NCBI GenBank assembly: GCA_006384855.1
Contig: VCJN01001086.1
Span: forward strand, 1 to 64,000
Length of the DNA stretch: 64,000 nucleotides
Source of the DNA: Tetraselmis striata
Lineage: Eukaryota > Chlorophyta > Chlorodendrophyceae > Chlorodendrales > Chlorodendraceae
Direction: 5' to 3'
Under the pieces are notes generated by a model, which saw only the letters and a program-made list of their open reading frames with translations, was not told the origin of the DNA and ran no database searches. The position numbers were made by a program, and so were the translations under genes. The first letter of the stretch is position 1. Every line of letters begins with the position of its first letter. Positions 45,459-55,228 of this stretch are shown piece by piece.

Positions 45459-46508
45459 TCAGCGACGAGCACTCGGGCAGTCCCTACTGAAGTGTCCTTT
45501 CCTCTGGCAGCGATAGCAGGTGATGTCTGCAGCAGAAGATCGACCAGAAGGAGGCTTCTCCTCGCGGCGGCCGCTCTCCCTCCGGTTGTCGCTCCCGCGG
45601 CGAAACGACTCTGGCTTGCGAGAAGAGGAAGAAGGCTTGGCGCGCGAAGAGGAAGAAGAAGGTTTCTTGGCCTTGACCTTCTCCAGCGCCTTCTTCAGCT
45701 CCTTGTTGTCGGCTGAGCCCTTCTCGCCGAGAGGGTCCACAGCATCGAACTCCTTGGCGACTTCCGCGCCGTACTCGTGTTCTACATGCAGCTTCTTGCC
45801 ACGCTTGTTAATCCGAAGAGCCACAGTAGTGCACAAAGCTAGAGCTGCGGTAATCGACTTGAACAGCTCCGCAGACGAAGCTGGCGAAGAAGCAGGAAGA
45901 TCGGTGCCGTCCTCCACTAAGTCACGCAGAGGCTCCTCCGCCGGTGCCAAAAAGTCATAGATCTGGAAGACGTCGTCTAGGTCGCGCTGAAGGTTACGAG
46001 CGTCAGCGGTATGGCGGCGGTGAACCTTACCATCTTTGTCTAGCCATCCATCCTCAGGTGCGTTGATGAGGCGAGATGGAGCTTCCACCGCCGGAGGTTG
46101 AGCAGGTCTCTTGCCCTTGCGGTCGTAGTCGGCGTCCCCCTCCGCAACGCGTTTCGAAGCTGGAGCCGAAGTAGACGGACCGCTCGACGACGCGACTGCC
46201 TGCCTAAGCTCAGAGACCTCACGTTCAATACGGAGTAGAGCAGCAGACGTATCAGCAACTGCCTGTCTAGCGGCGACGAGAGGGGGAGATTCAGCTACCC
46301 CGTCTACAGGTGGAGTATCACCACCTAGGACAGTGAGATGATTTTCGCGGGTAACGAGTTGCTCACGAAGAGCTCTGCGAGAGTCCAGTAACTCGTTCCA
46401 GACGAGTTCAAACTTGTCCACTGCTAAAACAGAGACGAGAACGCAAGGTGACAGCACCACAAGCGAGACAAGGAGCCACGCCCAAGACGGACTCGCGGAG
46501 CGAGCCAT
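45459..46508 (-). CDS. Gag-like protein with CCHC zinc knuckle
   Basis: From ATG 46,508 to TGA 45,459, about 349 residues. There is a hydrophobic N-terminal segment (WAWLLVSLVVLSPCVLVSVLAV), a coiled-coil middle (DTSAALLRIEREVSELRQAV), a Lys/Ser/Arg-rich region and a C-terminal zinc knuckle CYRCQRKGHFSRDC. It is the first gene after repeat A1. It would package element RNA. The membrane-like N-terminal stretch is unusual for such a protein. Confidence 0.75.
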   Translation of the reverse strand: MARSASPSWAWLLVSLVVLSPCVLVSVLAVDKFELVWNELLDSRRALREQLVTRENHLTVLGGDTPPVDGVAESPPLVAARQAVADTSAALLRIEREVSELRQAVASSSGPSTSAPASKRVAEGDADYDRKGKRPAQPPAVEAPSRLINAPEDGWLDKDGKVHRRHTADARNLQRDLDDVFQIYDFLAPAEEPLRDLVEDGTDLPASSPASSAELFKSITAALALCTTVALRINKRGKKLHVEHEYGAEVAKEFDAVDPLGEKGSADNKELKKALEKVKAKKPSSSSSRAKPSSSSRKPESFRRGSDNRRESGRREEKPPSGRSSAADITCYRCQRKGHFSRDCPSARR

Positions 46509-46598
46509 GGTGAGTGCCGGGATCAAACACACTACAAAACGCAGAAGAAATTTGAATTTTTGTAGTCGAAGACGAAACGAAAATGTACCAGTCGTAGA

Positions 46599-46797
46599 AG
46601 ACAATATAGTCGGGTGCCTTCCAACAACTGAAGGCGCCCCCGGTCCGCGGCCGCCCTTTATACTCGGTTAAAGGGCGCCGTCGGACCGGCGCCGGCCGGT
46701 ACTGGCGTACCGGGCCGGCAGGGTCGTCACTTAACCCTGACGGCGCTGCGAAAACCAGGGTTTCCTAGGTCGTTCCTCTCAAGGAAACCCTACAGTT
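46599..46797 (-). repeat. Split repeat A1
   Basis: 199 bp, identical to 41,371-41,569. It is the 5' end of the element on the minus strand. Confidence 0.93.
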
Positions 46798-47208
46798 ATG
46801 CCGCGCGCAGTCGCGCACAAAGGCTTTGAAATGTACCTCGGTACGCCGTTGTTACCCCGCTCGCCTACTGCTAGGGTCTAGCGTTGTGACTTAACCGGCC
46901 CCGCCTGGCGGTGCGCCGTCGAGACGCGCTGAAGGGAACACGCCCACCGGGGACGATGCCGCTTGATGGCCAAATGTGCGCAAGTGCGGGACGCCCTCGC
47001 CGATCACAACGACGACTCCCCGAACACATAGCGATGAACCGGAACGGACGCCACGATGAACGCATGTCACAGTCGACGCGGATAGAGTGAGGGCGAGGGG
47101 CGGATCACCCGTATTGAGGGTGACCGCGAAGTGCGCGACGACATCATGGCGCGGTTGGGGATCGCGGGCGGGCATAGCGGCGGGTTTAATAGTTGTCGGG
47201 GCGCCACT
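46798..47208. other. Spacer, no gene seen
   Basis: GC-rich with no credible coding frame. Confidence 0.5.
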
Positions 47209-47515
47209 GTGGGGAGGGGACCCTCTAGGGAGGGGACCCTCTAGGGAGGGGACCCACTGGGGAGAGGACCCTATGGGAAAGGAACCCTCTAGGGAGGGGA
47301 CCCTCTTGAGAGGGGGACAAAATGTAGCGCGTATCTGGATTCACACTGACTGTCGGGTGCAGGTGTTTGCGGTGCCCACACCGTGCCCACGATACAACGG
47401 GTAGCCTCTAGGGAGGGGACCCTATGGGGAGGGTACCCTCTTGAGAGGGGATATAGTGTAGCGCGTATGTGTATTCACATTGACTGTTTGGTGCAAGTGT
47501 TTGCGGTGCATGGCA
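47209..47515. repeat. G-rich palindromic minisatellite in two blocks
   Basis: Degenerate 15-16 bp units of the type GGGAGGGGACCCTCTA fill 47,209-47,315 and recur at 47,405-47,452. Each block is followed by a related ~75 bp segment (TGTAGCGCGTAT...ATTCACA...GTGTTTGCGGTG) at 47,300-47,375 and 47,435-47,508, so the whole is a higher-order twofold repeat. Confidence 0.85.
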
Positions 47516-48032
47516 TGCGTCATCTGTGCGGTCATGGATGCTTTCGAGGGTCCCGGGACTGCGTTCGACCACTTCTTGGCCTTGTATATCCGAAAGCACC
47601 CGACGAGATCGGTTACGACATCGGGTGAGCACCTAATGAATTGTCACCACGTTTTTATTGCGTGCCGCTTTCACTTATATTATGCGCACATGTGCCGGCC
47701 CGTCCCGAAGGTGTAATAACATGCACAACTACTACGCTTTGTTACGAGAGGCTGCGATGAGTTACTTCAATTGGACCGAGTTCTACATCGACGAGTTCGA
47801 CGAGTTCTGCGCGAAGACCCATGTCGATCGCAGTTGCAACAACAATGTCGCGGAGCTCAATAAGAGTCGGGGGTGCAACTTCTCGTTGGCGGAGCATCCC
47901 TATCGCCGGCTGCTATCGCAAATCTCCAAAGTGTTCGCGCGTATGGATCAAGTGTATTTCCGTCCGTGTTTGCTGCGCTTCACGCTGGCGCATGCTGATC
48001 TATTACCGTATGGGGATGTAATAAGCAGCTGA
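47516..48032 (+). CDS. Possible gene fragment, unrecognised
   Basis: Protein-like text appears in two frames. One, at about 47,530-47,635, reads MDAFEGPGTAFDHFLALYI; the other, from ATG 47,721 to TGA 48,030-48,032 (104 codons), reads YYALLREAAMSYFNWTEFYI ... LAEHPYRRLLSQISKVFARM. Composition is unlike the surrounding random frames. No domain is recognised, and an intron between the two pieces is possible but not fixed. It could be a transposon gene remnant. Confidence 0.3.
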
Positions 48033-48494
48033 GAAGTACGGGTATGCGTACATAGATATATGAATTATTAGGTGTCTACGAGTACAGTATCGCTCGGTAT
48101 ACAGGTAAACGAGTATGAGTGTGCAAGTAGGGTTATAGTGCTAACCCTAACATTTAAGGTGGTGCGACGCAATCTTGATAAAAAGTGGCCACATACCCCC
48201 AAGAAAAGAAAATGCTGTAATTTGCAATCAAGGAGCAATCCTATTGCGGCAGCAACAGCGCAGGAAGTTAGGACCCACTTCAAGCCCAGTTCCGCGGCTA
48301 AGTTCGGTTTTATTCCTGAAATGGTAAAGTTACTTACGTGTTTACTTACGGCCGTATAATTATGCCCTGGCCCTTAGCTCAATGGAGTTGTGACAGAACT
48401 GAAGTCTGCGTTGTTCCTCATAATGCAGTTCTGCCAGAACTCGTCAAGTCGAGGAGTTAAGCCCATGCTATGATACGTAGGGAAAAATACGGAG
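48033..48494. other. Spacer, no gene seen
   Basis: No credible reading frame; A/T-richer than its neighbours. Confidence 0.5.
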
Positions 48495-48609
48495 TTTCAA
48501 GGGAGGTAGGCACACATGGAGGGTTAGCCGAGAAATGCGCAGGCTTAGTTACACGGAAAGGGCGGGGTATACTTGCGGCACAGCGCCACACAAAGAGGGA
48601 GGGAGGGCG

Positions 48610-48893
48610 TTTTGTGCGGACAGGAGCCCAGCACAAAACTAAGAGAGTGGTCCAGCCTAGCGGATGATGATGCTTTTATAAGATTTGATGAGTACGGGGT
48701 GACCGCTGTTTTCGCCGTGGGCGGCACGCAAAGTGCCGTACATCGGCTTCTCAATGCTTCGGCTTCTTAGCACCATGACTCCCCGTGGTCGATTACTGGC
48801 GTGATATTGAGACCGCGGGCAGCCGGCGTCGACCCCCGCATACCCAACGTACAGGGAGGGAAAAAGGAAACTCCAAGAACACAGCTCTAAACA
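48610..48893 (-). repeat. Split repeat A2 of the older element
   Basis: Aligns with 51,803-52,076 from TTGTGCGG to CTCTAAACA with scattered differences. Immediately followed by B1. Confidence 0.85.
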
Positions 48894-49039
48894 TTTCAAG
48901 GGAGGTAGGCAGGGAGGATTAGCCACCTCGGTCTTCATGATTATTATGGAGGGGCGGGGCGGCGTCTGACGGGAGCGCTGTCGAGTAGGCTGCGAAGGAC
49001 CAGAAGGGGGGGGGGGGGGGGGGGGAGCCATCCGAAGAG

Positions 49040-50011
49040 AAGCGCGGCGGCGCGGGTAGGAAGCGTGGTCGGCTCGATGTAGTCGTTGATTAGCCTGCAG
49101 AATTGCGGGCCCAACACCCCCAGTGGCGGATTTTGTCCAGGGACACTCATACTGCGTTTGCGCCAGACGCCGCACCCTTCCGTAAGGAGTGCGAGGTCCA
49201 CATGAACCCTTTTTTTTGGGGGGGGGGGGGGGGGGGGGTCGATTGATGCGGCCAACAGCCTATTTGAGCCATTCGCCTAGGGTGGGGGCGTTCCACGTAA
49301 GGGGGGGTAGTCCTTTCGCCGGGGAGCGCCCAAAATCGGTCAGGCTGCTTGGCGGAGGGGGTGCCCGGAACGCAGCGTCGCAATAAGCGATGAAGCGGCG
49401 AAGGGCTGTCCACGCGGGCACGGCGGTGGCAGGTATTTGAAGTAGGGACTTGAATCCGTCTCGACGCTTGCAATGTTTTCCCTTTTCGCGGTCGACGAAG
49501 AGGGTGATGTTGTGGGTGTCCACGGCCATGTCGCAGAGTCGGCAGGTTACGATGGACTCGCCACGGGAGTAAAACATAAATGTTGGACATATCGCGGCGC
49601 CCCCGCGGAGGATGGTGCCGTAGCCGGGGGTGGCCAGGGGCGCGGAAGGGTAGCAAGGCCGTCGAGGATGTCGATGATGACGTCGCATGGCAGGGGGGCG
49701 CGCCGCAGCTCCTCGCTAGTCTTGAGCTGACGGATTTGAAGCGCGCTCTTCATGTCGCCGATGGCCGGGCATGTGGCGGGGTCTTCATCCCGACCGATGT
49801 GACGCAGGAAGGTGTTGACGGCCGAGAGGTAGGGTTGCAAAGAGCCGGCGCCGATGTTGCCGCGCTCCGCCATCCAGGCGAGGCAGCGAACGCAGGTAGA
49901 CTCGGTGCAGACTAGTGGGGGGGTGCCTTCTTCGTCGATGCAAAACTCGGCGAAGAGGCGAATCTTGCCTTCGTAGTTGTAAGTTCTGGCCGTGAGCGAA
50001 GTGCTCAGCAT
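49040..50011 (-). pseudogene. Tyrosine recombinase remnant
   Basis: The N-terminal core-binding domain is clear (NYEGKIRLFAEFCIDEEG, GSLQPYLSAVNTFLRHIG). The catalytic domain shows RGESIVTCRLCDMAVD, the His-Arg block TSHSLRKGAASGAN and DYIEPTTLPTRAAAL toward the end. These fragments lie in more than one frame and G runs of 20-21 bases fall inside the region. Broken copy; family DIRS-order or Crypton-like, with the split repeats favouring the former. Confidence 0.65.
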
Positions 50012-50349
50012 ATCGAGCGCCTTGGCGCCCCAGTCGTCCGTGCCATAGAGGACCTCGAAGCTGCCTCACATGAGCACGCTCCAGGGGGCCTTCGCTCCGG
50101 CGCCGGCGATGAAGTAGGTAGGTGTCTTTATAGTGCGCTGGACTCGTCGGAACGCGCCGTACACTGTTGTCGGGCTTGAGGGTGGTGTTCGCCGGGTGGT
50201 GACGACATGACCAGGACTGGTGCAACACGGAGCTAATGCCATGACGACAGGTAAATGTAGCCGCTGACCTCGTAGCGAGTGTCACGCGAGTACTTGGCTC
50301 GTCTGGCGTCCTCGTGAGCCCGTTGCGCGGACGGCGGGCGAAGAGGGTT

Positions 50350-51520
50350 ATTAGCGCAGCATGTTGGGGTGGCCGCGCCATAAAGGGGGAGTCGGTGTAG
50401 ACTCGTGATGTGGAGGAACATCGTAGAGCCGGGGGGGCTGACTCCGGCGAAGGCAAGGAGAGGAGGATGGCTCGCGCAGGAGCGTCAGTGATGAGGAAGT
50501 CCCGCTCGTGCCGACGGCTCCAGCGCAGCGTGGCCTGGAAGGCGCGGAGGAGGCGTATCCCGAAACGAAATTGCAGGGGGTCGGCACGGCGGAGCGGACC
50601 ATCTATCATTCGGCTGTACTGTCGACCGTGTGGGCATCAGCTTTCGCCTTCATTGCCCTTACCATAGTACTTGGTGGCGTCCTTTGCGAAGGTGGCTCGT
50701 GGCGCCACCGCCCTGCGCCCCGCCGGGCGCGTGATTTTGAAGTTCTCGCGGTCGTTGCGCCGGAATAAGGCGCCGCCGAAGCGCTTGCGGGCGGTGTTTT
50801 TTGCAACACTCGTTATGTCGCGATGTTGGCGTCGTAGACGCGGTCCATCAGCTTGGTGAACTCGGGCGACCCTAGGGTCTCGATGCCGGGGCAGAGGTAG
50901 TGCTCCTGCACGACATCGAGGGCAAAGGTGTCGCCGTGGCGCATCTACGTATCACATTGCTTACGGAGGTAAGCCCTGCGGAACCGATGGCCGTCGTTGA
51001 TGGCATTCATGCTATGGACGATGGCCGTCGGACCGCTGATGTCCGAAGACCGGCGTTATTCCGTCGGTGACGCACGCCGCCGCCAACAGCTTACGTAGCT
51101 CGACAGCTGAGCCGGCGATGAAAGCATCGCGTAGTACGCGGCGTGGTAGTACTCATTCATGGCCGGCTGGAGGTGAGGATGACCGAGTAGATACTCAAGC
51201 ACCCGGTCGAGAGCGATGAGGAAGAGCCCTTGGCGTTCAAGACTGTCGGGAGGCAGACCGTTCTCGAAACTGGACAGAGCCGTGGCGAAGACGGTTTTCC
51301 AATCAATGTATTAGTGTGGTTTGCTTATCGGGGCGAAGGGCGTACGGACGTTCTTGTCTCGACCACCGGGGGGGGGGGGGGGGGGGGGGACTGCTCGTAG
51401 TTCCCGCCCGGAATCGCGTCCTCTTCACCGGCGACAGCCGGCGGCATAGTAGGAGTCTCTTGAGTGGTTACGAACTTGGAGAGCTGCTCCTGGATGAGTT
51501 GCTTCATCCTTCCGCCTCAC
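50350..51520 (-). pseudogene. Gag-like and RNase H-like remnants
   Basis: A helical stretch (VLEYLLGHPHLQPAMNEYYH) near 51,180 and ATLRWSRRHERDFLITDA near 50,520 resemble, respectively, Gag-like and RNase H-type text of DIRS-order elements. Assignment is tentative because the frames are degraded. Confidence 0.35.
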
Positions 51521-51802
51521 GACGCGCCCCCTCGATGGGATCTTGCGCAGTATAGCAGTTGCCGCGACGTTCCCCACAGCCGCCGCCTTGCCAGCGTCGA
51601 CCATATTGGAGGCGGTGGTTGAACCGGTGCTAGACATAGCAAAGGGATCGCCGGGGAGGGGGGGGAGCCGCGTGGGGAAAAGTGGAAAGAAGAGCCTCGG
51701 CTTGAGCCGGTCATGTAGCAGCAGCGAGAGCGGAGAATGGGAGGTTTTGTACCGTTTCCGAGGGCATGAACACTATGCACGGTCCGAAACCACGAGTAAG
51801 TG

Positions 51803-52076
51803 TTGTGCGGGCAGGAGCCTACCACAAAACTAAGAGAGTGGTCCTGTCAAGCGGACGATGATGGTTTTATAAGATTTGATGGTTATGGGGTGACTGTTGT
51901 TTAAGCCGTGGGCGGCGCGCATTGTGCCGTACATCGGCTTCTCGGTGCTAAAGCACCACAACTGCCCGTGGTTGATTAATGCCGAGACGTCCAGACCGCG
52001 GGCAGCCGGTGTCGACCCCCGCATACCCTACTAGGTGCAGGGAGGGAAAAAGGAAACCCCAAGAACACTCTAAACA
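51803..52076 (-). repeat. Split repeat A1 of the older element
   Basis: Partner of 48,610-48,893. It ends only 51 bp before the next mobile element at 52,128. Confidence 0.85.
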
Positions 52077-52127
52077 AAATACCGGTAATTCTTCCGTACG
52101 GGTCCTGCTTCTACCCATGTTCGAATA

Positions 52128-53477
52128 TACACCCCTCCACATAAGTCCGGGTTCTGGATTTTCGATCGCAAAGCGCATGCATGGGCGAGGATAACGCCGG
52201 CTGCAAGTGCATTCATGCTAACTACAAAAGGAATAGTTCGGGCGAACGCCTATTGTGCGCTTTATACCCACTCGCGCGACAACACGACCATTTGTGGGCG
52301 CCCTTTAAAAAACGAGAAATCGGTGCATGATGCGTTGGCGCCGGAAAATTGTGGGTTGCGCCAACCGTCCAAACCTATGGAAATAGCGGCACTTGTCGCA
52401 CCAGACTCGGTGAATACGGCCCTTGGCCTAAGCTGCACACACCTTGCGTGTAGGCCACTGAAAGCATGTCGCTATAGGCACGACGTGACACCCCAACGAC
52501 AAGTTGGCCACCGTGGCTGGGAGCAGTTTTGGGGTGAAAATGCTGCTGTTTCTGTGGCGATCGCACGTAGGAGAGGCGCTCGATGGCCCCCTTGGCGTAG
52601 TGCGATGCTCTACTATGGGGGCGCGTGGTGGAATGCCAGTTGCACCGTTTCGTGGGCGGGGTGGCGCGGTAGGGGCGTGGACTTTAATTAATATGAAATT
52701 CCGTGAAAAATGCTGTGGAAAATGGTATTTTGGCTGGTAGATGTGTGTATCGCTAAGAGGCGGCACATGCGAAGTGTTGGTGGTCCGTGGCCATTCACAC
52801 ACATAACGCTCTCGCACAGCCGGGTATGGGGCTTAGACACGCACTTGGCGGAAAGCCACGCACGGGTGGGTGGGCACATGAGGCAGTGAGGGGCAACTTG
52901 GATGATCATCTTTGGGGATTTTTTTCCGGGGCCCCAAAAAATCATTTTTTTGATTTTAGAAGATTGTTTTCGACGCAGATTTGAACGAGCAATCGCGTGT
53001 TATTTTTAAAACAATTTGTTGAGCAAACCCTGAGAAGTTAAATCGTTTTAAATCCAGAGGGGTGTTGCTGAGCGTGGCCGACACTGGTGCCATGCCAGTA
53101 TCGCAACGCGACATGTACTAGCCGCCGCCCACACGGCTGCACCCCAACCAAATGCACCCGAGCCCCTCGTCAATGTGTTTCCTCACGCGTTCATGGCCAT
53201 CCCGCCGTTTGGTTGTCTATTCACGCGCGTCGGCGTGTGCGTGATACCGGCCCTGGTTTTGGTGCGGTTGCAGGCGACGCCCATCCACGCACCAAGTGCA
53301 GCGTGACACCCTAGTCAAACGTCTTTAAGCTTCGGTTTGAGTCACTTGTCAGGCAGGTTTTATAAAACCCTCTGAGATTCCAGGGTTTCATCTCATATAC
53401 CCTACGTTCAGGTACCCTAGACTTCCGAAGTCTTGAGACTGCCGAAAAGGGACCCCAAACTTATGTGCAGGGGTGTA
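52128..53477 (+). mobile_element. Non-autonomous DNA transposon, ~1.35 kb family, copy 3
   Basis: TACACCCCTCCACATAAGT at the left and ACTTATGTGCAGGGGTGTA at the right; both ends flanked by TA. Full-length homology to 35,846-37,198 in inverse orientation, with a moderate level of differences. No gene is supported inside. Confidence 0.82.
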
Positions 53478-55228
53478 ATAATATAGCGGAGGAACTACGG
53501 CCGAATAAAGAAGGAATTGCTACTCCGCCCGCGTGAGAAATAAGGCCTGCAGATCGAGAGTAATGTACTAATACATGCCTATTTCTCCCGCGGGACTCCC
53601 GTGTTTCTCCCGCGGGTGGAGAAATAGCGACCTAGTACATCGCGCCATACTTCCCACGGGCGCGTTGTGAGCATCATGTGATGGTCGTCAGCCATCGTCG
53701 GCACGTCGTCGACGACGAGGCGCCAAGTGCCAACCCGACGGGATGACGCCATATCAACGCCCCCACCCCGGCGCGGCTGAGGTTGCGCAGCCGGCGCAAC
53801 CTGCAGCCTTCCGCTCCTCGCCCTAGTCAACCGGACCCGTCACCTAGGTATGGTTTACCGTATAACTAGGCGACGGGTGTTGACGGGAACTTGGCGGGTC
53901 GCGGCCGCCCTCTTCGCGGGTCGTCGCGACTCCTCCGTGGTCATTTAGCTTCCACTGCGCACCGCCCCTCCCCGCCCCGACTCAGCCCGCGCAGCCCTAG
54001 CCTACTCCCGGTCAGCGCCTCATGTGCACAGCCGGAGCTAGCTGAGCGGCGTGAGGTGGGGCGGAGATCGACCAAGCTGAGCGGGGTGGCTGGGCGGGGC
54101 GGGTCAATCCCATCCCACATCCAACCCGCCTACCGTCGGACTGTAGCCGCTCCGTTTCTCCTGGGATCCGGGAGAAATCGCGATTTATCATTCGAACACG
54201 GGTGCTATGCTTCTCCAGTACGAATGCAGTAACCGGGAATTTGTACAGTACATGTACATGTATTTCTCCCTGAGGCAGGACGAGATAATAACAATGGGTA
54301 TTTTACCTTACGGGTACCGGTATTCCAACGGGCTTTTAAAGTAGGCGCAACTTTAAAACAGGACTACGGGACGTACGTATGTATCTCCATACCGCCAGCT
54401 CCAGGAAAAAACAGACAGGTACCTGTAGCTACCCGTCTTTTTTTTCCTCTATAGAGCAACTCGCCCGAGACGCCGAGTTTCAATTCCTGCGCGCTATCTA
54501 GTTTATCTGACCGTGATGCGTCGCCGGGCTTTATACGGCCGAACCGCGCTTCGGTTTCAGTTCACTTGGCACAGCTAGTGCTGCCTCGGTCAAGGAGCAG
54601 CGGCGGCCGCCGGGCGCACCGTTTCGCCACCGAACCACGAGGTTCAAGTTGTGGTATCGGCATCCTCTCTGAGCGCCGCTTCGCTGCTGTGCATCAAGAC
54701 AACAACGCGGCGCGGAGCCCCACACGGTGTGCATGGCGGGGATAGTCAGGAATATTATCCGGCGCGGGGAATCGGGGAAGGCGGCCGGCCGGTGACCCTG
54801 TTTATGTTGCTAGCTTATGACTTGCGACGGACGGCTGGTGGTGCATAAGGAGTCCGATCTCAAACGTGTCAAATTAAGTAGCCCGAACCCGTTGTGTCAG
54901 CACCGCGTTCGCGCGTGCATGCGTATTGTTATGGCTTGGAACGCAGCTCTGGTTGCAGAATTTCCATTTATGGTTTCACAGTATGGACTTTGAATCCACA
55001 AGTCGAGCCGTGCTTTGATTACCCTGTTGCAGGAGTGATCTGCATGCTGTGGTCCGCGTGGGATTAAGCTTACTGGCTGAATGTTGTGCGGGCCTGCCTA
55101 TCTAGGGCTGTGACTACAAAGAGTAAGTGCGGCTCCGGCCCCTTCCACAGAGCAACTCAAGCAACGACTAAGCGACACCATGGGCTTGATTCTTCGTTGT
55201 TGATCAACACTTGTGCGGTGCCCTGACA
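53478..55228. other. Intergenic with clustered TTTCTCC/GGAGAAA boxes
   Basis: No gene seen. ATTTCTCC-type boxes or their reverse complements occur near 53,532, 53,580, 53,602, 53,620, 54,156, 54,170 and 54,261; some pair as small palindromes (for example TTTCTCCtgggatccGGGAGAAA near 54,156). A T8 tract lies near 54,440. Confidence 0.45.

Larger units (their letters stand above)
40943..46797 (-). mobile_element. Tyrosine-recombinase retroelement (DIRS order, PAT/Ngaro-like split repeats), looks whole
   Basis: Read on the minus strand, the order is A1 (46,797-46,599), Gag, RT-RNase H, tyrosine recombinase, B1 (41,634-41,567), A2 (41,569-41,371), a 360 bp segment, then B2 (41,010-40,943). A1 and A2 are 199 bp and identical by eye; B1 and B2 are 68 bp and identical. 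Split direct repeats of the form A1-ORFs-B1-A2-B2 characterise PAT and Ngaro elements, which integrate by tyrosine recombinase rather than DDE integrase. All three proteins are in long open frames, and the repeats show no divergence, so insertion is recent. I see no obvious breaks. The 360 bp between A2 and B2 is not part of the usual scheme. Confidence 0.85.
48495..52076 (-). mobile_element. Older, broken tyrosine-recombinase element with split direct repeats
   Basis: Same layout as the young element at 40.9 kb. On the minus strand: A1 (52,076-51,803), Gag-like and RNase H-like remnants (about 51,500-50,350), tyrosine recombinase (about 50,010-49,040), B1 (48,924-48,894), A2 (48,893-48,610), a short gap, B2 (48,529-48,495). 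A1 and A2 are about 280 bp and roughly 85% alike by eye, so the insertion is considerably older. The coding regions are interrupted several times and the element is not functional. No clear RT core was seen. Confidence 0.65.

Noticed and set aside
40943-46797. LTR retrotransposon
   Set aside because: There is no DDE integrase or protease, a tyrosine recombinase is present, and the repeats are of the split A1...B1-A2...B2 type.
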